A stretch of 64,000 nt of DNA from Posidonia oceanica (GCA_037176725.1 JAZBRS010000049.1:30062001-30126000), one strand, 5' to 3'. Positions 25,001-36,725 are shown, numbered from the stretch's first letter. A program made the numbers and translations. Notes: generated from the sequence alone by a model not told the origin.

Positions 25001-25239
25001 TGGTTTTGGGTCGAAAATTTCTAAGTGTTTGGGTAGGTTTGCTAAGTAGGGGGTGATGGGTTTTCCTATGGTTTTTGGGCAGGTTTTGGGCTTGGGAAGT
25101 GGGTGTAGGCTTAGGTCAAGTTTAGGCTTGATTTGAAGGGTAAGAATGAGGGAGAGGTGGTTGTTTTGACCTAGGTTTAGATCCAGAAGCCGCCAGAAGG
25201 TCCCAATTGGTCCAAGCCTGTCAAGATGGGGTGTCAACA

Positions 25240-25255
25240 GATGCCCCTCCCTGAA
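25240..25255 (-). promoter_or_regulatory. Polypurine tract of A2
   Basis: Nearly the same G/A-rich tract as in A1 (GGGAGGGGCATC on the minus strand) directly beside the LTR terminus TGTTGACACC. Confidence 0.85.
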
Positions 25256-25794
25256 CAAGGTCAAGCGGAGCGAGGCCGCTGCTCAGGTTTGACAAGACAC
25301 CCCATCTGACCGACGGGAGCAGAGGTTTGCTATGGGCATGAGCCACTTATTCGGCGGATGCACCGAAAATCGTAGCCCGTTGCCGCAATGCAAGATGCAG
25401 GTGCAGATGGATGATGTGCAAAGTATGCAATGCATGCTAATACAAATGCAATGCAAACGTTAGTACAAAAGTTAGTGCAGTTAGGATGCTGATGCAGTGC
25501 AGATGATACTGATGATGTTAGACTAGTATGCAATGCTAGCAGAGAAGGTGCAGAGACGATGCAAGAGAAATGCTAAAAGAAAGGCACGATGTGGCGCAAA
25601 GATCTGGCGGGAAGGCCAGACTTGCGCGACAAGGCAAGGGAGAAAAGGCGCAGCTTGTCCCCGCCTAGAGAGCAAGCTAGCAGAAAAAAAGAGGGGTGCG
25701 AGGGGAGAGGGGCCAACTCTCCTATCGCAAGGGGATGCGAGACTTTGCCTTCCTGGGACAAGGTCATGCGAAGAAGGTGATAAGGTGTCGGGCT
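25256..25794 (-). other. 3' UTR of A2, no gene seen
   Basis: Counterpart of 3,491-4,029 in A1, almost identical; ATGCAA-rich, no credible ORF. Confidence 0.6.
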
Positions 25795-26795
25795 TATCGG
25801 CCGGATAGTTTACGGTCTTATCAACCGGGAGTGATAGTTTACAGTCCTATAAACTGGAAGCGATAGTTTACAGTCCTATCAACTGGAAGTGATAGTTTAC
25901 GGTCCTATCAACCGAGGGCAGTTGTGAGTGATAGTTACTGGATATCAGCCGTATAACATGGTTGTGCGGGATAGTTTACAGTCCTATCAACTGGAACCAT
26001 AGTTTACAGACCTATCAACTGGAACGATAGTTTACAGTCTTATCAACTGGAAGCGATAGTTTACAGTCCTATCAACTGGAAAGCACAAACCATGAGGAAT
26101 AGTTACTGGGTATCAGCCGTATAACGCAAATGCCAGAGAATGATAGTTTACGGTCCTATCAACCGGAGCGATTGTTTACAGGCCTATCAACTGGAGCGAT
26201 AGTTTACAGTCCTATCAACTGGAAAGGGCATTTGCGAGAGATAGTTACTGGATATCAACCGTATAACATGATTGCGAGGGATAGTTTACAGTCCTATCAA
26301 CTGGAATGATAGTTTACAGTCCTATCAACTGGAAAGCGCAATCATGAGGGATAGTTACTGGATATCAGCCGTATAATGCAATTGCAGGTGATAGTTTACG
26401 GTCCTATCAACTGGAGTGATAGTTTACAGTCCTATCAACTGGAACGATAGTTTACAGTCCTATCAACTGGAGCGATAGTTTACAGTCCTATCAACGGAAA
26501 GCTGCAATTGCAAGGGACAGTTACTGGATGTTAGCCGTTTAACGTAATTGCAAGTGATAGTTTCGGATATCAGCCAAGGATGAGTTTTGGATCATCAGCC
26601 AGAGAATGATAGTTTACAGTCCTATCAACTGGAACGATAGTTTACAGTCCTATCAACTGGAGCGATAGTTAACAGTCCTATCAACTGGAAAGTGCAATTA
26701 CGAGGGACAGTTACTGGATGTCAGCCGTATAACACAACTGCGTGCCAGATCGGGGATCAGCCCAAGATGATAGTTTACGGTCCTATCAACCGGAA
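25795..26795 (-). repeat. 28-bp minisatellite in the A2 3' UTR
   Basis: Same unit as in A1 with GATAG...CTATC in each copy, but unit number and some units differ (for example one extra unit near 25,880 and one near 26,400), so the array has changed since the two copies separated. Confidence 0.9.
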
Positions 26796-26802
26796 AGAGC
26801 AG

Positions 26803-26803
<1 letters not shown>

Positions 26804-26837
<34 letters not shown>
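26804..26837. repeat. (GATT)n microsatellite, longer than in A1
   Basis: About 8.5 GATT units against about 4.5 at the matching A1 site. Confidence 0.92.
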
Positions 26838-26838
<1 letters not shown>

Positions 26839-26849
26839 AAGAGGAGATT

Positions 26850-27355
26850 GATAAGATATTGGACTTATCGACCGGCAAAGGGAAAGAGATGATAAGATAT
26901 CGGACTTATCAGCCGGCAAAGAGGAGATGAGGGAATGATGAGAGATGATAAGATATCAGACTTATCGGCTGGCAAAGGGAAAGAAATGATAAGATATCGG
27001 ACTTATCGGCCGGCAAAGAGGGGATAAGGGAATGATGAGAGATGATAAGATATCGGACTTATCGGCCGGCAAAGAGGGGATGAGGGAATGATGAGAGATG
27101 ATAAGATATCGGACTTATCGGCCGGCAAAGAGGGGATGAGGGAATGATGAGAGATGATAAGATATCGGACTTATCAGCCGGCAAAGAGGGGATGAGGGAA
27201 TGACGAGAGATGATAAGATATCGGACTTATCGGCCGGCAAAGAGGGGATGAGGGAATGACAAGAGATGATAAGATATCGGACTTATCGACCGGCAAAGAG
27301 GGGATGAGGGAATGATGAGAGATGATAAGATATCGGACTTATCGGCCGGCAAAGG
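26850..27355 (-). repeat. 56-bp minisatellite in the A2 3' UTR
   Basis: Same 56-bp unit with GATAAG...CTTATC as in A1, but fewer full units. It ends in the same GGCAAAGGGGTTTCGCGAGAG boundary type. Confidence 0.9.
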
Positions 27356-27549
27356 GGTTTCGCGAGAGCGAAGCATCCCATGATACCAGGAATATCATGG
27401 GGGAAAGAGGGGGAGAATGATACCGAGGGGCAATCAAAAGATGCCCCTGGTGTCGGGATGACACCAGGGGTTGGCCAGCACGTCCTTGGCATCAAAAGCA
27501 GAGGATGAAGACAAAACTGACGTGTTTGTCAGACGAGTAGTTTGGGATA

Positions 27550-27725
27550 CTAGCCCACAGATGATGACAGGTTGACGGACCTATCGCCGAGCAGTTGGGG
27601 GTGCCGGCCCGCAGAGGATGACAAGTTGACGGACCTATCGCCAAGCAGTTGGGGGTGCCAGCCCGCAGAGGATGACAGGTTGACGGACCTATCGCCGAGC
27701 AGTTGGGGGTGCCAGCCCGCAGAGG
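27550..27725 (-). repeat. 54-bp minisatellite in the A2 3' UTR
   Basis: Just over three 54-bp units, equivalent to 5,765-5,942. Confidence 0.9.
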
Positions 27726-28010
27726 ACTCAGTTGGGGACGCTGGATGGCTCGGCTTGCCGGCGCGGGTCTGCAGAGATTCTGGACTCCGGATTGGCTGCT
27801 GAGGACTTTCCTGCGTTGTTTTGGCTGCAAGTTTGGCCAGAGGGCCCAAGGTGATGTTGGCAATGATTATGCAATGCATTAAGCAGTGTTGAAGTGCAAG
27901 CAGACAGCAGAAAACACTTTTTCATTCAAAGAACTTGATTACATGCCTGTGGCAAGTCAAAAGCATACAGCACAACTTGAAAGGAAACTACACATCGGCT
28001 GTACAAGTGC

Positions 28011-29480
28011 CTAGCCAGTTCGGGCCTTCTTTGACTGCCTGGAGTCGGGGAATAGGGTGCCGCCTGGCGGGATTTCATTGATGGGCCAGAGCTCTTGGAC
28101 CTTAGTCACATACTCAGGGGCGCATACTATACCTCTCACAGCTGCGATGTCTGTTGATCGCACCCCATGCTGCATCAGATCAGCCAGCTTCTTGGTTGGG
28201 GCAGTCGTGCTAAGGGGGTATGTCTGAAGAAGCTTGGGTGCTGTGCTGTCAACAAAGGCGCCCTGCCGGAAGCCAAACTAGCGCATAACCCTGATAGGAT
28301 GGTATTCCACACTCGCAGTGAATCCTAGTAGCACAATCAGCCGCGTGCCGTGTGTGTTGAAAAAGACAGTGAATGACTCGGCTATAGAGGGGATGATACG
28401 CTAGGTTACAGCGTCGTCAGTCAGTGCTGATAGCCTTTCATATTCTTCCTTGACGCTCTTGACTGTCTTGGCACGGCCGTTGCTGCAGTAGGCTTCAAAA
28501 GCATGCACCTGGGGGCGCAGAAGGTTCACTTCTAAGTGTGCAGTTAGCCAAACTTGTATAAGTGCCCCGCAGCCGTGGAAGTGGCGGCAGCGATGTGAGA
28601 TGCGGTCCAGCCCGCGGTACGTTTCTGCCAGAACAACTGGTGCCAGGTCTATCTGCCGGGTCACCACAGCAAGTGCTATCTCTGCAACCTCAATGGCCAC
28701 TGTCAGTCGGCCATGAGTAAAGATCAGCTCGCCCAGGAAGCGGATGACAAACCCTCGGAGCCACAGCTCATCTCCGAGTTCGACACGCTTCTTCATGACG
28801 TCATCAAAGTGCGCTAGGCGAAGCATAGGTTCAGGTTCGTTGGTGCAGATCAGTCTTTTTTGGCAACTTCGAGTAGGGGGCCCAGTCAGCTGGCTCAGGA
28901 CCTCGAGGTATCCATCACACCTCATGAAGGTAGGCGGCCCCATGATCTTGGAGAAACCGCAGATCCGATGCACTTCTTCCAGTGTGGGTGTAAGCTCAGT
29001 TCTGCCAAAGTGAAAGACGTGGTATGCCGGTTTCCAGAATCTTGCGGCGGCACACAGAAGATGGCGGCTTACTTCCACATCAGCAGCCTTCAGCAGCTTG
29101 GTTGGGATGCCCCACAGGCGCAGCTTTTCGCAGTCTTCTTGGGTAAGCTTGTCGATCCATTCTCGCAGGGTCTCCGAGCAGTGTGCTGGAGTCAACAGAG
29201 TAGGGAAGCCCATTGCGCAGATCGCAGGGGTACAGGCAGATAGCTGTAGAGCTTGATGGTACCTGTTATACATATTGCAAACAGTCAGATCACACAGGTA
29301 TATAATCTCTGACAGAAAGCAGAATCTGAGGCTGATAATGTAGTTCAGTATGCATCCAGCAGCTAAAGTCAGAATATAGCAGTTAAGCATAGATAAGCAA
29401 AAGGAATCTGCAGCAGTTTTGTGGACACGGGGGCAAGGGCTGGTAGGAGATCTGGACCAGCGCAGCTCGAGCAGCGTCAA
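28011..29480 (-). pseudogene. PMD/DUF7745-like accessory ORF of A2
   Basis: The best preserved copy of the A-family accessory ORF: 359 codons are open from 29,480 to 28,401. The stop at 28,401 is TAG where A1 has TGG (Trp), and the homologous frame continues to a natural stop at 28,011. The core block 'FW.P..HVFHFGRTELTPTL' with EE lies at about residues 165-190. Past it the protein is predicted largely helical with no enzyme motif I know. It is sense-oriented and 1.1 kb downstream of integrase, as in A1. The N-terminal 85 or so residues are hydrophobic and may not be coding. PMD-type domains are known in plant gypsy elements and in MAIN/MAIL1 host proteins; function here is unknown. Confidence 0.75.
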
Positions 29481-30624
29481 CGCGTTCTAGGCAAGAAGTA
29501 CTGTCTCAGAGTCGAAGTGAGTTGCAGAACGGAACGATTGATAAGAAGGAAAGGATAATTGAGGATGCTTGCATGCATGATGTAGGTTGGTATGCTTATG
29601 AAATGATTAGTATGCTTGGGTGCCCTCAGCATACGGAGTGCTTTGGTGCCTGCTGCAAAGGAAGGGTGTGGTCCCCGACTCACTGGGCCCTACTTAGATT
29701 CTTGGCTCGCTGGTGGCACTCCGGAACGGGTGTTGGCACTATACAGGTGGTGGTGTGGTGAGGACAGGCTACTTGCCGAACTCTCAGGACCTATACCTAC
29801 TCTTTCTGCTCTCTTTTTTTGATCTCTCCCTCATAGGTATGCAGTCTTTCTCTGCCCCTAGCTAGGAGAGGGTAAGTGTTTTGCTTTTGGAGGGAAGTGG
29901 TAGTCCCTTTTAGGCTTACACCCTTGGGTCTCTTGTAAGGTACGGGGGATGAAGGTGCCTGCATTTTTGGGCTGAATCTTGCCCTTCTCTTTTCTTCTTT
30001 TCTCTTTTTTTTGGTTTGCTTTTTCTCCTTTTTCTTTTGTTTTTGTTCTATCTCTTTTTTTTGCTTGATTTCTTTTTCTCTCTCTTTTTTTCAGGCTTTT
30101 GCTATCCCCATTTTGGTGGCAAAAGAAGGGTGTTTGAGTCGTGATGGATCTGGGCCTTGGGTCTGCTATGTGATGGGTAGAAGGAGCAGGGTTAGACTGC
30201 ACACCCCTATCTCTAGGGCCGGCTTCTGTCTTCGTCTTCTGTTCCTTGGACGTGCCCAAGCCTAGATGTCTACTCTCACTTTTTCCAGACTCACATCCTA
30301 ACATTTTTTCTCCCTCAGAGGTGTATGTCCTTACGAGTTTAGGCAGTTCGCCTGTCCTGATTGGTGGGTGCTCCCTCACTAGCTAAGATAGCTAAGTAGT
30401 GCCGGGTGAGGTAGGGCGGACTCTTTCTAGAGCAGGCAAGCACTTCCGGTTTTCATCACCGGGCCACGGATGGGATGCATGATTTGAGGGGATGACGATG
30501 ATGATTGAAAGAGAGTTGATGCATGAGTAGGATAGATAGAAGATGCAGGTAAGATGAGAATGCAAGAAGTGAGAATGCAAGTGTGTAGGTGGGAGAAGGG
30601 CATCTGCAACGGGGCCGCCTTCGG
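29481..30624 (-). other. Spacer between integrase and the accessory ORF of A2
   Basis: Counterpart of 7,699-8,849. No conserved ORF; pyrimidine-rich on the plus strand at about 29,800-30,100, with a shorter T run than A1. Confidence 0.6.
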
Positions 30625-31862
30625 CTACTGATAGTACTTCTTGAGATAGCAGTGGTTGACGGGCTCAGACTGCTCGACCCGGTCCATATCCTCAAGAGTT
30701 ACAGTACCTCCCGAGAAGATCTGCTTGACCACGAAGGGGCCACGCCAATTAGGTTGGAATTTCCCTCGACCATCAGGCAAATGAATGGCACGCAAAACGA
30801 GGTCCCCTGGCTGAAAGTTTCTGGGCTAGACCTTCTTCAAAAATGCTCTGGCCATCCGCTTCTGGTAGCAGTGAGCGTTGCGCATAGCTTGCAATCTGTG
30901 CTCATCAATCAGATTTAGTTGGACGCAGCAGTTTCAACCCATTCTGCCTCTTCCAACTCAGCTTCTCGTAGGATCCGCAGTGAGAGGATCTCTACTTCAA
31001 CAGGTAGCACCGCTTCCATGCCGTACAGCAAAGAATACGGGGTGGCTCCCGTCGAGGTCCGGATTGATGTCCTGTACGCCCAGAGCGCGTACGGGAGCTT
31101 GTCATGCCAATCCTTGTAGGTTTCTGCTATCTTTTTCAGGATTTTAACAATGTTCTTGTTTGCAGACTCCACTACTCCGTTCATCTGTGGCCGGTAGGGC
31201 GAGGATATATGATGCTTGATCTTGAGACTCTGCAGGTATTCCTCGATCCTCTTGGCAATGAAGTTTGTGCCATTATCAGAGATGACAGAGTGTGGGACCC
31301 CATATCGGGCAACGATATTGTTCCTGATAAACTTTTTTGTTGCCACAGCGGTGACTGTCTTATAAGAGGCTGCTTCCACCCACTTGGTAAAGTAATCGAT
31401 CGCTACTAGAATGTAACAATGACCATTTGAAGCAGCTGGGTGGATGGCGCCAATGACATTGATCCCCCAGGTGGAGAAAGGCCATGGCGAAGACATGTTA
31501 TGCAGCTGTTGTGGGGGGGCCTTGATGAAGTTACCATGGATTTGGCAGTTGTGGCATCTACGCACGAACCAGCAGCAGTCTGCTTCCATGGTCTGCCAGA
31601 AATATCCTTGGAGCATGATCTTCTTGGCCAGGAGGATGCCGTTCATGTGCGGGCCACAGGTCCCTGCATGCACTTGAAGCATCAGCGTGTCAGCCTCCGA
31701 TATGTTCAGGCAGCGCAGTAGCATCTGATTATATGACCTTCTATACAGCTGCCCTGCCCCCAACACATACTTTGACGCCAGACGCGCCAGAGTTCTCTTG
31801 TCTGCTGCCGCGGTATCAGGAGGAAAGCTGCCAGACTCCAGGAAAGATTTTATATCTTGATA
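30625..31862 (-). pseudogene. Integrase of A2, broken
   Basis: Open from Met 31,766 to 30,915, then a 1-nt deletion relative to A1 near 30,930 shifts the frame; homology continues to the stop at 30,625. The zinc-binding region, SDNGT and NGVVESANK are visible. As in A1, the first catalytic position is Asn (WGINVIG, codon 31,458-31,460). The upstream stop at 31,863 is TAG where A1 has TGG. Confidence 0.85.
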
Positions 31863-33239
31863 CTAGGGCTGCTCCTCTGCTGGATCCGCCTCTTCTATGT
31901 TCAGGCAATATGCAGGCTGCTCAATGCGAGTAACAGATACATCCACTGCGCTGTCTTCAGGTATAGTGAGCCAGGATGCCAGAGTTGCTAGTGCGTCTGC
32001 ATATGCGTTCTTTGCTCTGTTCATGTATGTGAAGCAGATGCTCTCAAATTCTTCCATCAGCCTCAGCAGGTGTTCGTGATACGGCACAAGCTTAGGATCT
32101 TTTGTCCTCCAGTCGCCGTTCACTTGAGAGATTACTAGCATGGCATCACCATGCACATGCAGCTTCTGCACCTTATGTTCGAGGGCGACTTTCAATCCCA
32201 GGATGCTTGCTTCATATTCTGCTTGATTGTTTGTGCTGGTGAAAGTCAGCTTCCTCGCGAAGGGAATCATCTGTCCCTGGGGCGTGGTCAGCACTGCGCC
32301 TAGGCCTCGGCCCTTTTTGTTGACAGCGCCATCAAAGTAGAGCTGCCATTCCTCTTGTTTTTCAGGATTTTTCTCCTCAGAGCCCTCCATTGCGAAAAGG
32401 ATATCCTCGTCAGGGAACTGCGTCTGGAGGGGTTGGTATTCAGGCAGAGGAAGATCAGCAAGATGGTCTGCCATGGCCTGACCCTTCATGGATTTCTGTG
32501 TGACAAAGGTGTTGTCGTACTGAGACAATAACACCTGCCACTTAGCACATCTGCCTACCATGGCCGGCTTTTGAAAGAGGAACTTGATAGGATCATGCCG
32601 GCGTAAGAGCTGAACTGGGTATGCCATCATGTAGTGCCTTAGTTTCTGTGCAGCCCAGACAAGGGACAAGCAGGTCTTCTCTAGTGTACTGTACCTGGCT
32701 TCGCATTCATTAAACTTCTTGCTCAGGTAATAGATGGCGTGCTCCCTTCTACCAGATTCGTCATGTTGGCCCAAGACGGCGCCCATGGAATGCTGCGTGG
32801 TCGAAAGGTAGAGAAGTAAAGGTCTCCCTGGTGTAGGGGGAACTAGGACAGGAGGCTTGATCAACAGCTGCTTGATCTTGGCAAATGCGGCCTGACACTC
32901 CTCGCTCCAATGAATCTGTGCATTCTTCCTCAGGAGCTTGAATATGGGTTCACAGATGGGCGTAAGCTGTGCAATAAAGCGACTGATATACTGTAAACGC
33001 CCAAGCAGACTTCTGACCTCCTTTTCAGTTCTGGGGGGTGGCATGTCCACGATGGCTTTTGCTTTCATCGGGTCCACCTCAATCCCCCTTTGGCTAACAA
33101 TGTAGCCGAGCAGTTTGCCAGAAGACACCCCGATTACGCACTTCTTGGGATTCAGGCGCAATTTGAATTTCCTTCGACGATCAAAGAGCTTTCTTAGACA
33201 GGCAAGGTGGTCTTCAGGCTCTCTGGTTTTAGCAATCAT
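31863..33239 (-). pseudogene. RT C-terminus, first RNase H and second RNase H of A2
   Basis: 458 open codons in the same phase as the chimeric ORF upstream. It covers the RT thumb/connection, the degenerate first RNase H (LYLSTTQ) and the archaeal-type RNase H with YFDGA, NQAEYEA, HGDAM and NAYADAL. The YVDD motif is intact just upstream (33,240-33,251), but a TAA at 33,261 (GAA in the A1 frame) separates it from the RT fingers/palm. Confidence 0.88.
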
Positions 33240-33260
33240 GTCGTCTACATAGACCTCTAC

Positions 33261-34196
33261 TTATTGGTGCATGAGGTCGTGGAACAGCGCAGTTATGGCC
33301 CTCTGATAGGTCGCACCAGCATTCTTCAGACCGAACGACATGACTTGGTAGCAGAAGACTCCCCAAGGGGTGATGAATGAAGTCTTTTCCATGTCTTCTT
33401 CTGCCATTTTAATTTGGTTATATCCAGAAAAGCCGTCCATGAAGGAGAGCATCTTGTGGTCCGCTGTATTGTCGACTAGGACGTCAATGTGAGGCAAGGG
33501 GAAGTCGTCCTTGGGACTTGCCTTGTTCAGGTCCCTGTAGTCGATACAGATCCGGATTCGGCCATCTTTCTTGGGCATAGGTACAATGTTTGCCAGCCAC
33601 TCAGGATAAAGAACGACCTTCAGAAAGTTGACTCTGAGCTGCTTCATTATCTCTTCTTTGATCATGAGCAGCCACTGTGGTCGCCATCTTCTTAGCTTCT
33701 GCTTCACTGGCTTGGCATCCGGGTTTAAGGGCAGATTGTGCACCACTATCTCTATGTCAAGATTTGAAGCTTTGATTTCAGTGAACGCTTCCGCTTCAGT
33801 CCATTTAGTGAAGTACTCAATGGCTGTGAGGATGAACCTATTCTGCTTTTCGGTGTCGAATGGTCCTACGACATCAAATGCCCACATAGAGAAGGGCCAC
33901 ACCGCTTGAGTCGGATTCAACTCTGATGCTGGCGCATGTATTCTATCTGCATGGATCTGGCACGGCTTGCACCCTCTCACCTTGCTTGCGCAATCTGCCT
34001 CCATTGTGGGCCAGTAGTACCCTCTGCGTAGTATCATTTTTGCCTTGAATTGAGAACTAATGTGTCCTCCACATACACCTTCATGCATTTCTCTGATGAT
34101 AACTTCAACCTCCTCATAAGTGACACAGCGCAGCTCTATTCCGCTGAAAGACCTTTTGAAAAGGACCCTGACTCTCATGAAGTATCTTGTAGCCAT
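33261..34196 (-). pseudogene. Chimeric ORF: B integrase N-terminus fused in frame to A2 RT
   Basis: 311 open codons. Residues 1 to about 145 are the integrase zinc finger and start of the catalytic core of the B/C family (HEGVCGGHI...CKPCQIHADR, WAFDVVGPF, FTKWTEAEAF). From residue 146 on the sequence is A-family RT (LDIEIVVHNLPLNPD, then IRICIDYRDLN and SFMDGFSGYNQIK). Element C (48,200 region) and A1 (11,980 region) each continue differently at this point, which shows that this is a recombinant join. No functional product is implied. Confidence 0.9.
33759..33761. other. Recombination junction between A2 and B
   Basis: Left of here the sequence follows A1 (11,982 and below); right of here it follows the integrase of element C in reverse orientation. 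The parents share only AAG at the crossover, so the join looks like microhomology-mediated or template-switch recombination with loss of both flanks. Confidence 0.88.
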
Positions 34197-34730
34197 TCTC
34201 CAAACTCCCTCTTTGTCTTGTGAAGTTGCGTAATCGGGGAAGATCCCGTCTTAAATGTAGTTCTGAATGTCAAAGAACCATGGGTTCCCGTCATCCTCTA
34301 TGTTGTAGCAAACTTCAAACGTGCCTACCCTTGATTCCCCAACTTTTTGTCTAAGCTCCACGGCCCATGGCTCAGTCGAGTCAATGGCAGATATCCCGTG
34401 TTGCTGAACCATTATTGTTTGCTCCCGGATATTGATGGGGAACTCGATTGAGGAAGCCAACGAAGCAAGAGCATCTGCTAGTAGGTTATGACTCCGGAGG
34501 GTATGGACATACACCACTTGCTGAAACTGCACCTATAGGAGGCGTGCAATGCCTTTGTACTCTTCTAGTCCTGGGTTGAGGGTTCAATATTTGTTCAGAA
34601 TTTGTCTTAGAACCAATTGGGAGTCCCCAATGAGTTTCAACTGCTTTGCCCCTAGCTCCAGTGCTAGGCGTAATCTAAGGATCAAGGCCTCGTATTCTGC
34701 AACATTGTTGGTATTTACGGCAAAGTTCAA
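34197..34730 (-). pseudogene. Second RNase H remainder and integrase N-terminus of B
   Basis: Continues the RT frame of B past a TAG at 34,731 (CAG in C). It contains the rest of the archaeal-type RNase H (NNVAEYEAL, GDSQLVLRQ, LLADALASLAS), interrupted by further TAG stops, then the region leading into integrase. A TAA near 34,251 corresponds to CAA in C. Confidence 0.82.
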
Positions 34731-36725
34731 CTATACAGCTCGAGGAATGAGAACTCCCTTCGGAGTGAGAAGTGCTACTCCGATGCCTGCCCCTTGTCTG
34801 TTGAGTGCTCCATCAAAGTAGAGAGTCCATTGTTGAGTGGGAGACTCGGTGGCCTGTATTTCCAGTATCTCCTCATCAGGGAAGTCTGTTCGGACTGCTT
34901 GATAATCTTCTATTGGTAGTTCTACCAGGTGATCTGCAATGGCTTGCCCCTTGACCGCCTTCTGGGACACATATTGCAAGTCAAATTCAGTGAGGAGAAG
35001 TTGCCACCTTGCCAATCTTCCAGAGAGGACTGGCTTCTCGAACATATATTTGATTGGGTCCATCTTGGCGATGTAAAAGACTTTATGGGCTAGGAAGTAG
35101 TGTCTCAACTTTTGAGATGCCCATACCAAGGCCAAGCAGTGCTTTTCTATGGCTGTATAATTTTCTTCGTAACCCAGGAAAGTTCTACTCAGATAGTAGA
35201 TAGCTTTTTCCTTCTTCCCATCCTCATCATGTTGAGCTAGCACTACCCCTATTGATGATGCAGCGACTACCACATAGAGTAGTAAAGGCTTCCATGACAT
35301 AGGCGCTGACAAGACTGGGGGGGTCATGAGATATGCTTTGAGTTCATCAAAAGCTTTCTGGCATTTCTCATCCCAGGTGAATTCCCTTCCTCCTTTCAGT
35401 AACTCATAAAACGGCTTACATCGATCTGTGTGTTGTGAGATGAATCTCCTGATGAACTGTAAGCGGCCGATAAGTCCTCTGAGTTCCTTGATGTTTCGGG
35501 GTGGAGGCATCTGTGCTATCGCTCTAGCCTTCTGTGGGTCCACCTCGATTCCTCTCTTGTTGATGATGAAGCCCAGTAGCTTCCCGGCAGCTACCCCAAA
35601 CACACATTTCTTTGGGTTCATTTTCAGCTGATATTGCCTTGCTCTGCTCAGTACCCTTCTTAGTGCTTCAAAGTGTGCCTCCCTTGTTCTTGATTTGACC
35701 AAGATATCGTCAACATACACCTCCATGCAATCGTGCATCATGTCGTGGAAGATGGCCATCATCACTCTCTGATATGTTGCGCCGGCGTTCTTAAGACCGA
35801 ATGGCATGAGTACATAGCAGTATGTCCCCCATGGTGTGATGAACGACGTCTTCTCTTGGTCCTCCTCTACTAGCTTAATCTGATTGTAACCGGAGAAACC
35901 ATCCATGAAAGATAGCATCTCAAATCCTGCTATATTGTCCACTAGCAAGTCAATATGTGGCAAAGGGAAGTCATCTTTGGGACAAGCAGCGTTGAGGTCG
36001 CGATAGTCAATGCAAACCCGAACCTTCCTGTCCTTTTTGGCCACTGGTACTATATTTGAGACCCAACTGGGGTACACAATTACCCTGATGAATTTTGCTT
36101 TATGGAGCTTGTCAATTTCTTCTTTGACTTTGAGGGCGAGTTCCGGCCTTAGTTGCCTTAGCTTCTGCTTGACGGGTTTGGTTCTAGAGTTTAGTGGAAG
36201 CAGGTGTTCCACTAGGGCTGATTGTAGACTAGGCATATCCTCGTACTTGAAGGCCAGCACATCCACAAATTCTTTCAAGATTTGGACCATTTCCTCCCGC
36301 TCTTTTGGGCTCAGGCTTGCACTAATGAATATTGGTTTTGGCTCTTCGGCGGTTCCCAGGTTGACCTCCACGGTCTCTTCTTCAGCTACCTTGGTTTGCT
36401 CATCATATTTGTCCATGAGGTGCTTAAGGAGGTCTAAGTCGGCCTCTTGGTCTTCTTCCTCATCACTGCAGCTAACCAGCTCATACGCTTCTATTCCTGC
36501 ACACTTCCCAAATCGATCAAATTCTTCTACTAGGAAGACCATGTTAGCAATAGCCAGCTCCTGAGGCAACGCCTCCGTGTATCGACACACACACATAGTT
36601 TTGGAAGCGGTGGTCGAAGTTGACCGCAAGCTGCTAGAACTAACATGGTGATCCTCTCCCTTATTGAAAACAGAAAGTAAATTACTTTTATTTCTAAGAA
36701 ATGAAAACAATGCAGAATTAAACAA
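34731..36725 (-). pseudogene. RT and RNase H ORF of B, 664 codons open
   Basis: Longest intact pol stretch in the window. The N-terminus is an acidic linker, then RT with VRVCIDYRDLN, SFMDGFSGYNQIK, LKNAGATYQR and the catalytic YVDDIL. The first RNase H follows (WDEKCQKAFDELK, AIEKHCLALVWAS) with its first Asp missing (LLLYVVVAAS), and the start of the second RNase H (YFDGALNRQGAG) is visible. The ORF ends at a CAG-to-TAG stop. RT catalytic residues are intact, but the fragment lacks promoter, gag, protease and most of integrase, so it is part of a dead element. Confidence 0.9.

Larger units (their letters stand above)
1..25239 (-). mobile_element. Giant Tat/Ogre-type Ty3/gypsy retrotransposon, copy A1
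   Basis: Reading the minus strand, the order is LTR (19,286-25,239), PBS, leader, gag, protease, G-patch/linker, RT, RNase H, second RNase H, integrase, PMD-like ORF, satellite-rich 3' UTR, PPT, LTR. The 3' LTR runs off the left edge of the window. Its partner LTR predicts about 2.49 kb more, giving about 27.7 kb in total. The domain order with a second RNase H between the first RNase H and integrase is the known hallmark of the Tat lineage; the large size, long LTRs and extra ORF recall Ogre elements. All reading frames carry stops, so this copy is not autonomous. Flanking target-site duplications cannot be checked because the left end is outside the window. Confidence 0.9.
19286..25239 (-). 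repeat. Complete 5.95-kb LTR shared by A1 and A2
   Basis: Bounded by TG...CA: the plus strand starts TGTAGTAATCCC after the A1 PBS and ends GTGTCAACA before the A2 PPT. It is therefore the 5' LTR of A1 and the 3' LTR of A2 at once. Length is 5,954 bp. It contains a 30-bp minisatellite, a degenerate TGCAATTTT array, a GC-rich block (about 22,100-23,400), a purine-rich tract and a T-rich stretch. A further PBS-like GAGTCGCCAC occurs at about 19,408 inside the LTR. Confidence 0.9.
19286..33761 (-). mobile_element. Tat/Ogre-type retrotransposon, truncated copy A2
   Basis: 25,240-33,761 repeats the order of A1 (PPT, satellites, accessory ORF, integrase, second RNase H, first RNase H, RT) and uses the LTR at 19,286-25,239. 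Homology to A1 ends at 33,761 inside the RT N-terminus, where B sequence begins. The rest of pol, protease, gag and the 5' LTR are missing. Confidence 0.88.
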
